Origin: Fusarium oxysporum f. sp. lycopersici 4287
Taxonomy: Eukaryota > Ascomycota > Sordariomycetes > Hypocreales > Nectriaceae
Assembly (NCBI RefSeq): GCF_000149955.1
Contig: NC_030986.1
Location: 6,140,564-6,194,348, forward strand
Direction of reading: 5' to 3'
DNA length: 53,785 nt
Below, piece by piece: positions 43,046-52,907 of the stretch. The translations under genes were made by a program, and so were the position numbers. How positions within the stretch are numbered: the stretch's first letter is position 1; each line of letters begins with the position of its first letter. Under the pieces are notes generated by a model. The model worked only from the letters and a program-made list of their open reading frames with translations. It was not told the origin of the DNA and did no database searches.

Positions 43046-43061
43046 AAAAAAAAAAAAAAAA
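43046..43061 (+). repeat. A16 run upstream of the NLR start
   Basis: Sixteen A ending 11 nt before the ATG at 43073. Confidence 0.9.
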
Positions 43062-43072
43062 CACCGATTACC

Positions 43073-45425
43073 ATGGCCGAGGCGGTTGGACTCGCTGCAA
43101 GTGTCATCGCCATTGTTGATTTATCCGCTAAAGTCGCGACGCTCTGCTTCCAATACTCGACTGCAGTCGGAAACGCCAAGGCGGACATCGAACACCTCCA
43201 GAGCCACTTGAAGGACCTAGATGCATGCCTCCGAGGAGTCCATCGTGTTTTATACGGCCCAAATAATCAAGCGCTTACGATATCACGAGAATTGATCGAT
43301 TCTCTTGATGGCTGTAAGTCAGAGTTGATCCAAATGCAGAACAGGCTGGATCCAGGTAAAGCCAGTAAGACGATGCGCCGACTCGGACTCCGTGCTCTTA
43401 AGTGGCCTTTCGATAGCAAAGAGGTTAGGGGAATTGTTGTCAACTTAGAACACTACAAGCAAACCATTATGTTAAGTCTGCAAATCGACCAAACGTGCGT
43501 TAGCGTACGGCCCAGAACATCGACAGAACCAACTGACGCCGTCGCAGTACAATCTTGCTTGACATCCAACAAAAGTTCGATGATGTCTCACTCCAATCCT
43601 GCAGAGATAGACCAGCCGCCCACATACCTTGCTTCAACGTTCCATTCGACCGAGACCCCGACTTCGTCGATCGACCGGATATTACTGCATGGCTTCAGAG
43701 CCAATACACGGGCTCCGCCAGTCGCATAGCGCTTGTAGGCATGGGTGGATTTGGGTATGGCCTATGGCAAACATAATCCAGTTTCGAAGACGGCCTTTGC
43801 TGACAGACTAAAGCAAATCACAGGCTGCTATCCAGTTTGCCCATCACATCCACAGTGAATCACCCCAGACTAGTGTCTACTGGGTGTACGCGAGTTCGAA
43901 GCCGAGATTTGAGGAGGCATACCGGGCCATTGCAGAGAGGCTACAGTTGCCACGGCGAAATGATCCTGATATGGATGTGCTTAGGCTCATTCGTGACTGG
44001 CTGCAGACAGAGGAAGCTGGCTCTTGGCTGATGATCCTGGATAATGCCGATGACGTCAACCTCTTTTATCCCGTCCATAACAGCGGAACCAAGGCAGTGA
44101 CGGGACTTGCGAACGAGAACACCATTGCGAGGACCGATCAGCAGCTACTAGCGGCATATCTACCGAAAAGCCGCAATGGAACTATTCTCATTACATCACG
44201 TAGCATGGACGCTGCTGAAAGGTTGACAGGAAGCTATAAAGCTATCTACAGTGTCCCGACCATGGATGACGTCCAAGGCCTTCAGCTTCTCCAGAACAAG
44301 CTCGATGGTGACTTCGACGGGAATGCTGCTACAGATCTTCTTCGTGCTCTAGATCGTATTCCGCTGGCCATCACTCAAGCAGCTGCCTACATCAACCGCC
44401 GCGCTCCCCGTGTGTCAGTAAAGACATATCTAGATACCTTCCAAGAGAGTGACAAGAAAAAGGGCAGTCTCCTCAACAAAGATGCAGGAGATCTTCGACG
44501 AGATGAATCGGCCTCTAATTCAGTCGTGGTAACATGGCAAGTCACGCTTGAGCAGATACGCCGTGAGAGACCATCTGCCGTGAAACTGCTTTCCTTTATG
44601 AGCTTCTTTAATCCACAGGGAATCCCTGAATTTATTCTCCATGACTATGCCACCGACCTGACGGACCACGCCAACAGAGATGCTGCGAGTGAGAATTTTG
44701 AAGATGATCTTGATATACTCCTCGGCTACTCGCTTGTGTCTGTAACAGCAACTGGGGATTCATATGACATGCATGATTTGGTACAATTCTGCACACGATT
44801 TTGGATATCTACGACGGGTAACGAAGGACGATGGAGGCAGCTGTTTCTGCACTCTATGTCCACACTCTTTCCAGATGGCACGTTCGAGACCTGGCCTACC
44901 TGTCAGGTCTTACTTCCTCACATTGAACCGACGTTTAGGGAGGAACCGCCAGCTGAAGGGCTGCTAGACTGGGCCCATTTGCTGACAAATTGCGCAGAGT
45001 ATATGTCGACTAGCGGCAAGTTCAAGATGGCAGAAAGTTTAAACAAGAAGGCGGTGAAAACAAGGACTAAAATGCTAGGAGAAGAGCATCCTGATACGCT
45101 AACAACCATGGCCAACCTAGCATTACTATACAGTAATCAGGGACGATGGAAGGAGGCAGAAGAGCTGTTAACAGGAGTAGTAGCAATGAGGAAGAGGACA
45201 TTGGGAGAAGAGCATCCCGATACACTGACGAGTATGCATAAATTAGCTATTACCTGGAAAGTGAGTGGCCGGACTGGAGATGCTCTAGCCCTCATGCGGA
45301 ACTGTGTAGTTATAAGAAAACGAGTACTTGGCACGGACTACCCGCAGACGATGCTATCAGTGGCATGCCTTGCTGAGTGGGAGAACAGGGGTAATTTGTT
45401 ACTAGAGGGGAACAAGTCCGGGTAA
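43073..45425 (+). CDS. NLR-like STAND protein: HeLo-like N-domain, NB-ARC, TPR (746 aa)
   Basis: Three exons: 43073-43494, 43548-43754, 43814-45425. Introns of 53 nt (branch AACTGAC) and 59 nt (branch GCTGAC) both restore family motifs. The first gives IDQTTILLDIQQKFDDVSLQ; the second completes the P-loop GMGGFGKSQ (residues 205-213), which is absent without splicing. The N-terminus MAEAVGLAASVIAIVDLSAK matches the fungal STAND N-terminal (HeLo-like) domain. NB-ARC follows: GMGGFGKSQ, Walker B SWLMILDNADD (Asp286), a GTILITSRS sensor and PLAITQAAAYINRR. A winged-helix region includes YDMHDLVQFC. About three C-terminal TPR units of 42 residues follow (LGEEHPDTLTTMANLALLYS; LGEEHPDTLTSMHKLAITWK). 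Fungal NLRs act in non-self recognition and programmed cell death (family knowledge). The short TPR array suggests C-terminal truncation or natural copy loss. Confidence 0.82.
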
Positions 45426-47421
45426 TTATCAATATAACCAGATATTTCGATAAGTTTATAAACATGCATAAGCAGCCTCGTTCAGGAAATATTACTATAG
45501 GACGCTCGAGAGCCATAGCTCCGATGCCCATCCTACCAGTCCTAGGAAATTCTAAGCATAGGCATAATACGAGTTAGCATATTCAACACCAGAATGCATT
45601 TGCGATCGACTTTTCGCCAACATCGAAGTTCAGAACGATCCTCAATAACTTCAGCAGCGTTCTCTCAATCCATATATCTATGTTAAGGATAGAGTCAAAT
45701 ATTAGTCAGTTATTTGCCTACATACCTATATTTCTATGCTAATAAGACACACAACCTGGATAGCATGCTTTATAATAGTAGTGACGTTCATACAATCTAC
45801 AATGAACCCACAACGTCCTGTTAAATGCAACATCTTATGAAGGATTTGAGCGTCTAGCCCTAGGTGATTATCATGCGGTACTGCACTAAAATAACACCAA
45901 TAAATGATGCGCAAAAACAAACTTGAATATTAGATAAGTGGCAGCTACCTAAAAAGTAAAGTTATCGTTCACATGCCACTAGTCCAAGTCAATCGTGCAA
46001 TTTGATTTGCGGCCGGAAGTGGTGAAAATTGGTGAAGCACATTCTGCTATTGTTTCAAGTCACTGTGCTAGATCCCCCTTCCCGTAGCCATTACAAGCTC
46101 CGGCAATAACATCTATGATCGCTGCTTTACTACCTCGGACATCAGAAACGTCATTGGCGAAAGCTGCGACTACATCCCTGGCTGTGTCCTCCAATGTAGA
46201 TCCCCATGAGCTCATCCGGCGCCTACCTCTCACGTTTGGCCGTCGAAGTTGGCATGTCTGGCAAGTTGTACTATTTCTAAAATGTACAACAACTCAGCTC
46301 CAGTTCACATCAACAGCGGTTTTGTCCGATATCGGCAGTGGGACTATTACCAATAACCGAAACATCAAACTTTCATACGGCATCGAATCAGGAAAGTGCA
46401 ATCTCTTGTGAATGAAGTTGGTTGTCTTGGTGCTAGACCGGTCAGTTGCCCAGCCTTGCCGGGTATACTGAGCCAGTCCCCCACGCGATTGATGTTACTG
46501 ACACGGGGAGCGGCTGAACTTGAGTTGGTATGATATTTTGTTAATAAAGGCGGTTTTTTGAATGCAGTTGAGTAGAAATATTGAGAAGGTAAAATACTTA
46601 GAGAAGAGAAATGCTATAAATCTAATTATTAATCCATCAAATATAAGTATAATATGCAACAGTCGAGGAGAGATTAGACTTAAAGTCAAATCAACTAATA
46701 ATTTTAGTTACCTATCATTGGCTCTTGCCTACAAGTAATGAACTCAGCGAGGATGGCACGGATCACCATGTTATGAAGCAGGCCCTGTTCCGCGTTTTTG
46801 TGAACACGACCTGGACAGTAACGGGGTTCGTTACGAGTTTGAGGAGCCCTTGTCGAATTAAATAGTTTTGATTGGCCTCAAATCCGTAACGGGCCCCGTT
46901 ACCATCTAGTATTCTAGAGTAGAAACCATGAAAGACAGACATGGAGAACTCAATTACAGTATTTTTTTTCAAGACCACTTTATTGATCTAGCTGCTGTTT
47001 TGCAATTTGTCCCGCCCCATAATCTACTAGCCGCTCGATGACATGAGCTTGTAAAGATCGTTGGAAAGAAACCTCGGATTGAAATTACAGTAAAGAGGGT
47101 GGATAATGTATGAAAGGTCAAGTACGCGTTCACACGCGTATGTGACATGGGCGCAGACCGTCGATCGAAATGGCATAAATAAGTCGCCATAGTATGGATT
47201 ACATGGGAATAAACCGGAGATAGATAGTTACTTGAGAAGTGAACAGGGGTACGCGGCAATTAGGGGTACACGACAATTAGGAATAGAAGAGTAGGGAGAT
47301 ATGGTTGGCAGCATTCTTATGGCCCCCCCCCGGTGAGTAGTAACATCTTATCCCTATTTCCGTCCTCAGAATGGCCCATCTATTTCCTTTATGCCTATAG
47401 TTCTTTAAAGCGGTACTGAGA
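45426..47421. other. Intergenic, about 2 kb
   Basis: No supported gene. Sequence is fairly AT-rich near 46.5-46.75 kb and contains an imperfect hairpin (46818-46902). An ATG-initiated frame at 46115-46411 (98 codons) shows no domain. Confidence 0.4.
46818..46902. repeat. Imperfect inverted repeat, 27-bp arms
   Basis: The left arm starts GTAACGGGGTTCGTTACGAG; the right arm in reverse complement starts GTAACGGGGCCCGTTACGGA. Both end TTTGAGG. About 23 of 27 positions match across a 31-nt loop. Each arm also holds a shorter internal inverted GTAACG/CGTTAC. Confidence 0.75.
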
Positions 47422-48539
47422 TCAACCCTTAATTACATTCATCGCCGGCACCAGGTCACCAGGAAGACGTGATGGTGTAGTCCACAGCCCATTATCTTTC
47501 CGCAAGCCTAGGACAAATATAAGCGCGATAATAAAGAAGCGCACCCAGTGGTCAAGGATATTATCGATGAGGTAAAAATACTCCCTTGCGATATTCCGTC
47601 CATCTTGGTTCAGATCCAAGATAATCATTAGGAGCTGTCTCCCTGGATTAAGGAGGTTCAGAACCGTGACTCCCAGAAAGATCATAGTGGACTGTTGCGA
47701 TATCATTTAGTTTTCACTCTTTCACTTTGCCGAAGGGGGAAGCAGGCCGGTACGAAAAATGAAGGAGGATGGAAGGGAGGGATATGAAATCAGACTTACA
47801 TCAAAAATTAGAGGCTTGTCTCTGGCCCTGTTAGAAATAAAGCATGCATATGCAAGCAAGACTAAAGAGGCAACCCCCCACAAAATCAGGAGTGATGTAT
47901 CCCATTCACCCCCCTCTTCAAGATCTTTCAAAATTCGTTGTTCGCTGTCCTCGTCCATCAATAAGGACTTTATCCAGATAGAATGGCCCCGGATAAAGGT
48001 GGTAATGTCATGGTAGAGAACAGCTGTAGATGGAACAAGAATCGCATACCGTACAACAAGGTAAAAGCTTGATCTTTTGGCCGTTAAGTATATTAGGAAA
48101 CCATTACCGAGCTCAAATAGTGTGATGATCAGGAAGACATCAGTGACGTCGAGCAATGTCGCGGACAGAGCATCGAGGCGATTGATGACGTGGACCATGC
48201 AGTGCAGGAATTCATCCAGAGGGGTCTCATCCGAGACGTGAGACACGAGTATCTTGTTCATCGCCATGACATGGATGAAGCGAAGCGTCAGTGCGCTATA
48301 AGAGTTAGTAACTAGTACATTGTGTTTGACTCATGCAAGGAAGACGTAACGCACAGGAGGGCCATTGGGAAAACAATTTTCATATACATAAAGGCCATTC
48401 GTGCTGGGTCATCTTCACGCCGGACAAGGTACAGACTAGAGATCCAGAGTATCAAGAGAGGTGGAATAAGAATTCCTAGCAAAACCGCGGAAGTTTCACT
48501 GGGGAATAATTCGTCTCGGATTTGTTCTTCAGAGTCCAT
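47422..48539 (-). CDS. Polytopic membrane protein, about seven helices, 319 aa
   Basis: Three exons inferred on the minus strand: 48539-48346, 48295-47800, 47691-47422. Intron 1 (48345-48296, 50 nt, branch TTACTAAC) joins LLCVT to ALTLRFIHVMAMNK. Intron 2 (47799-47692, GTAAGT donor, branch AACTAAAT, acceptor CAACAG) joins KPLIFD to STMIFLGV. Hydrophobic segments in order: AVLLGILIPPLLILWISSLY, AFMYMKIVFPMALLCVT, VFLIITLFELGNGFLIYLTA, SFYLVVRYAILVPSTAVLYH, TSLLILWGVASLVLLAYACF, MIFLGVTVLNLLNPGRQLLM and WVRFFIIALIFVLGL. Acidic N-terminus; acidic loop (DEDSEQRILKDLEEGGEWD) between helices 4 and 5. This resembles uncharacterised fungal seven-helix families; I cannot assign a ligand or function. 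Confidence 0.65.
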
Positions 48540-50541
48540 GTTGAAAGTAATTGTGAGGTTCGGGTGTTGAGATAGGGTGCAGTGTGTTTCGACGGCTTTC
48601 TGATTTGCAGGAGAAACGAAAGATAATGCCAGACAGATTCAATGGGCTTTTGCTACCTTATGTAAGTCTCGTAGCAATAGAAATGTAGCTTTTGATGAAG
48701 GAGTTGCAGGTCAAGGTCGAATATGAGGTGTTTCAAGTTTCAGCCATGGCGTCATCGAACGAGCACATAATACGCCGCTCGAATTGAGGCCACCACCAGA
48801 GTACGAATATGACTAAAAGAGGCACTTACATCCCGTCACAAGTTTGTTGCCCTAAATATAAATGCTCTCTTTTGTCATTCCACAGTTGCTAACAACGACA
48901 TCGCCGCCTTTATTCGGGATTCTCCCAGGACAATCTGCAACCCATCTCAGCTATAGGAACATTAAGTCCAGATTTTAAGCCAAAATTCTTTAATGAGTGA
49001 AATGCTTCTCGACTGTAAGGAAGCAGGAGAGGTTAATTGGTGTACCTGGCTGCATCTTTGCTGGCCTTCGTCTTCCGAATATTGACGGAGGTACTATCCA
49101 GGCACACAAGAGAACGCCATGCAGTCAGGGGCTGTGCAATGTCACGCGTGTCAACGCTTCCCAGACGCCATTGATGCCACGTCTTCTGCAATACGAATAG
49201 TGAGACACGATGACATTTGAATGAGGTCACCTCCTCCGTTCGCCAACCGTTGCGGCAATCGACCTCGCAATGTATTGTACAGTACAACATTCGCTGAGAG
49301 GCTGTTTCGACCCCTGCTTTTACTACTACACTAAACAGGCTTTGTGCAGCTGGGACATTGCCACCACCAAATTGGCGTCAGCGCTCGAACCAGCCTAATA
49401 ATGCGGGGGAATGACATAAGTAAGGGCTAGCGAAAGCCAGCTAGAAAGGTGTATCTGGGATTTCTCGTTTCAGGCTGCCTTTTTCTCCCCGAAGGGAGAC
49501 GAAGGTCGGTCGCTTATGCCTTATGTTTAATCTGCAGTTATCGCAGGCGTCTACCAGTCCCACTGAGCACGCGGTGGTATTATTACCGGGGAGCATCGCT
49601 CTCACCAGATGCTATCGCGGCCTCGATCAACATGCCATCACACGGAGCCAGCATATGCGTCGATTCTTAGCAGAGGTCTGGTGTATGTCCAGTTATCGCA
49701 AGTAGTTCAGCCATCCCTTCCGATGGGTCTTGGAGACGGCGCCATTCGATCCAGCACCTTAATCCAACTGAATATCGCTGCCGTAATTAGAACAGCCCTA
49801 ACAAAGCGTTCCTACAGTTCTCTTTGTTTCCAGCTGCGCCTTATATCACCCCCGCTGTGTGCAGAAGACTGAAGCTTCATAAGCTTGCTATTTTCTTTAT
49901 CAAATTACGAGACATAGTCCGGCCCCGTCTCCGAACGGATAAACAAGCAAAGTGTCCGTCCACGAACGGCAATTTCCAAACACCGCATATCCAACGCATT
50001 CAATGTTGAAGGCACTTAGTGAGCTTTAACAGAATAAAGCTATTATACAGTATATAGCTTTAAAAAGTCTTTTTAATTAAGATAAATCCTAAAATAATAC
50101 ATTATATAGGTTTTAGTTATTTGTTAGCTTATATTAGATGTTTAAAAGTTTAGTTAAGAGACTGTATTTTAAGGTATAAATATAAAGAAATTGCTTTTCA
50201 GTGTACATCCTTCTTATATACAGTATATATTTATATATAGAAATACTTTTAGTTGTCATTGACGAGATTGCCACCTCCTACTCCGTACATACAATAGGGA
50301 TGGCTGTGGGCTGACCAGAACGTTGGTTGATCCGTCACATGCATATAGATTGGTCAGAGCTGGCCATCGTATTTACTGCTACCCAATAGCTCTCTGTACG
50401 CAGACGCTAGGTGGACTTTTACCGTTCAAGAAAAAAATATAAATAAAAGACACCAGCCTGAATACACAAGTTGAATTCTCAGTCTTTCTTTTGCATGCCA
50501 CTCCAACCCCAACAAAGCAGCCTTCCACGCCTTGATATAAG
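48540..50541. other. Intergenic, about 2 kb, right part AT-rich
   Basis: No supported gene. From about 50030 to 50260 the sequence is very AT-rich and nearly free of CpA, the look of an old RIP-mutated relic. The rest shows only short frames. Confidence 0.4.
50438..50445 (+). promoter_or_regulatory. Putative TATA box (TATAAATA) of the small secreted protein gene
   Basis: TATAAATA about 100 nt upstream of the ATG at 50542, after a run of A. Confidence 0.5.
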
Positions 50542-51081
50542 ATGAAGCGTCTCTTCATATTCATCTTCGGCCTTGTGCAGGCCATGCTCACCGTGGCTAC
50601 CCCTGTCCACTCGCTTGCCTCCCACAGCGGTCAAGAAAACGCCCCCTCGCCTGGAATTGAGAGGCGTGCCGGCCCCTTGCGCCGGATCGAACTCGATACA
50701 TTCGTCCTGATCAGGGACGACGAGTCGCCCTGGTCTGACGACTACTTCAAGAGAGATCAGCGCCCTCGAACATACACTCTAGGCGACTGGAGGGGAAACT
50801 CATACACCGACTTCTTCCTTGCCAGTGCTGGCGGAGAAATCCGCGTTCACGTCTACACGGGGCTAAACCTTCTTCCCGACGGCTCTCTGAAGGTTGGCTA
50901 TACTATGAATTTGTACGAGGGCGACAGTGAAATGACAACCGACTTGGATGGCAAGAAATCTGGGTCCTTTGTCGTACCACCTGATCAGAAGTGGGAGCAT
51001 GTGGACTATGTCCGCAACACTAAGGAGGATACTGACGATAGAGCGACCGTCCACTGGTGGATCACAAACGCGAGGTATTGA
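50542..51081 (+). CDS. Small secreted protein, 179 aa (effector-like)
   Basis: ATG 50542, single exon. The signal peptide MKRLFIFIFGLVQAMLTVAT is followed by a likely propeptide ending in the dibasic IERR (Kex2-type) before AGPLRRIELDTFVLIRDDES. The mature domain has regular alternating hydrophobic residues (GEIRVHVYTGLNLLPDGSLK, VGYTMNLYEGDSEMTTDLDG), suggesting a beta-rich fold, and ends DRATVHWWITNARY. No Cys is present in the mature region, unusual for apoplastic effectors. Family not recognised. It sits alone between AT-rich stretches and has a well-placed TATA box. The effector label is inference from size, secretion and surroundings only. Confidence 0.65.
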   Translation: MKRLFIFIFGLVQAMLTVATPVHSLASHSGQENAPSPGIERRAGPLRRIELDTFVLIRDDESPWSDDYFKRDQRPRTYTLGDWRGNSYTDFFLASAGGEIRVHVYTGLNLLPDGSLKVGYTMNLYEGDSEMTTDLDGKKSGSFVVPPDQKWEHVDYVRNTKEDTDDRATVHWWITNARY

Positions 51082-51689
51082 TTAAATTGTATGCTGAACC
51101 TGGAACACGGCCTCTATTTTATTTATTGTATTAAAGGTTAATTATTATCTTAGTTTTATTTTACTGTCTGTAAAATATATTATTTAGTATAGTAATTTGA
51201 CGGTATTATTTGCATTTGTTCTGGATTTGGGGTTGCAGCTTGCGGCTTCGGGCGGTACTGGTATACCCGGACGAGGCAAACCTTTAGTTGCAAGATAAGA
51301 CGACCTGAGATTACCGAAATCAAATTCGAGCTACTGTACCAATTGCCCCTCGTAATTTGCCAATTATACACTTTCCCATTGCGTGTTTATCCTTGCCTCT
51401 TACAGTTGCTTGGTAAGTGTGAACTCTACAATCATGACCGCATCTATTGAGAATGGGGCATTAGATATACGTATCTAGAAGCTCTTGATTTCTATCTAAT
51501 ATACTGTCCAAGACCTGCCTTTCATAGATGAATCTAGATACACTTCATATCTGAAAGCTAGGATATCCTGGGTTGAAAAGAGCGTCAATGAGGGACCAAC
51601 AGCCCAAGGCATCGGAAAAAGCGATAGAGTTTGAAATGAAAGGGATCTCGGTGAAAACAATAGGCAGCTGTAGATGTGACAACATATGA
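51082..51689. other. Intergenic
   Basis: AT-rich 3' flank of the secreted protein gene (51110-51190) and unremarkable sequence. No gene seen. Confidence 0.4.
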
Positions 51690-52163
51690 TTAAGATGTTT
51701 CAAAATAGGACGGTTCCAGTATTTCTTTCATTGAATCCGCCAACGTGTTGTAAAGTTCAAGAGATGACACCATCTGATTCCTCGAGCGTGCGTTAACAGC
51801 GATATACAGACTCAATCCGGAGGAATAAAGCATAAACCAGAGAAGTAAGGCAACAAAAACCTCGAGCCGCATATCCCAATTACCCGAAAAGACTCGATTG
51901 AGTAAGAAGGCCAACCCGGCCAAGAGAGGCCCATTGCTTAGCGCGCATAGAAAAACATAGGGAATGGGGGCTCGCACAGCAAAAACAAAGTAGGAGAAAA
52001 GAGCTGATCGTCTGCGTGCACCTGCTTTCAAGAGCATCATGGCAATATATTCCTCTTTGTGTAAGATAGCGGCCTGTAGAGCGTTGCCGTAGGGTTTGTT
52101 CTGCGCGTTCACATGGGCTCCTCTTTCCAGTAACAGACAGACGACTTGATCGTTAGATTCCCG
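51690..52163 (-). pseudogene. C-terminal remnant of an ankyrin-repeat membrane protein
   Basis: An open stretch from 52163 (just after a TAG at 52164-52166) reads ESNDQVVCLLLERGAHVNAQ, then YGNALQAAILHKEEYIAMML and LKAGA, about one and a half ankyrin repeats with the fungal NAQ-YGNALQAA signature. Two hydrophobic segments follow (IPYVFLCALSNGPLLAGLAF; VFVALLLWFMLYSSGLSLYI) and a polar tail. Many fungal ankyrin proteins have long arrays and C-terminal helices. The upstream array is missing, and the stop at the repeat boundary plus AT-rich upstream DNA indicate a relic. An internal ATG at 52112 could start a short protein, but I think that unlikely. Confidence 0.55.
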
Positions 52164-52323
52164 CTACTCCTTTAGACCCTACTTAAGAATTATCAGCAGA
52201 AACGCATTGTGTTTCCCTGTTTTTAATTAATTACCGTTTAGTATCTTCGCCCTATATTTTCTCTGATAGAAATACATTATATTTCTGTCAGCTAACCCTT
52301 TTAAGTTTAATAGTTTAACTATA
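52164..52323. other. AT-rich spacer left of the MITE
   Basis: AT-rich, no features beyond the TA at 52322-52323 that borders the MITE. Confidence 0.4.
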
Positions 52324-52759
52324 ACGTACTTGATAAGCGAGTGCCACAGACAGGTGAATGCCACATTACATTTTACACCTTAAATTGCGATTATACGAGA
52401 GTTATTAAAAACCAAAACTAAGCTTAAAATATCTAAAATTTGAGTAGATGATTAATCAGATAGGAAATTATATAGGAGATTTTTACCAAATTTTATTTAT
52501 TTTTATTTATAGAGTTATTATAAAAAAGCTTATTCACACTGTATTTTTTGCTAATGTTTGATAAAAATGGCTTAAAAGATTAACTAAAAATTTAATAAAA
52601 AGAAAATCATATGACTTTTTCCCTAATAAATCTAAAATCATTTTTTGTAAATTCTTATTAATTGCGTAGTTAGTTTTAGAAAATCTAATATTTTTGCTTT
52701 TAGCTGTACAGTATAAGTGTTGCATTCGCTTGTCTGTGGCACTCGCTTATCAAGGACGT
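52324..52759. mobile_element. MITE, 436 bp, TA-flanked, pogo-related ends
   Basis: Inverted ends of about 44 bp. The left end starts ACGTACTTGATAAGCGAGTG (52324); the right end in reverse complement starts ACGTCCTTGATAAGCGAGTG (52759). Both continue CCACAGACA. TA dinucleotides lie immediately outside (52322-52323 and 52760-52761), the target duplication of Tc1/mariner elements. The interior is AT-rich with no coding sequence. The end motif ATAAGCGAGTG-CCA is shared with the neighbouring 17-bp tandem array and, decayed, with the end of pogo copy 1. Confidence 0.8.
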
Positions 52760-52775
52760 TAGAGCTAACATGTTT

Positions 52776-52843
52776 TATAAGCGAGTGAGCCATATAAGCG
52801 AGTGAGCCATATAAGCGAGTGAGCCATATAAGCGAGTGAGCCA
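52776..52843 (+). repeat. Four perfect tandem copies of a 17-bp unit
   Basis: TATAAGCGAGTGAGCCA occurs four times head to tail without change (68 bp). It lies between the MITE and the stop codon of the second pogo transposase, where that element's 3' terminus should be. The core ATAAGCGAGTG is the MITE terminal motif. Probably transposase-binding sites. Confidence 0.9.
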
Positions 52844-52907
52844 CTTTTTATCACCTACATAATAAAATTACTCCTAAAAACACCACAACCTATTAGATTA
52901 ATTAAAA

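Larger units (their letters stand above)
40975..43072. other. Intergenic between the hAT element and the NLR gene
   Basis: About 2.1 kb without a supported gene. It contains a palindrome (41092-41116), a degenerate Pst I-type (CTGCAG) repeat cluster (41772-42100) and an A16 run just before the NLR start. Confidence 0.4.
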
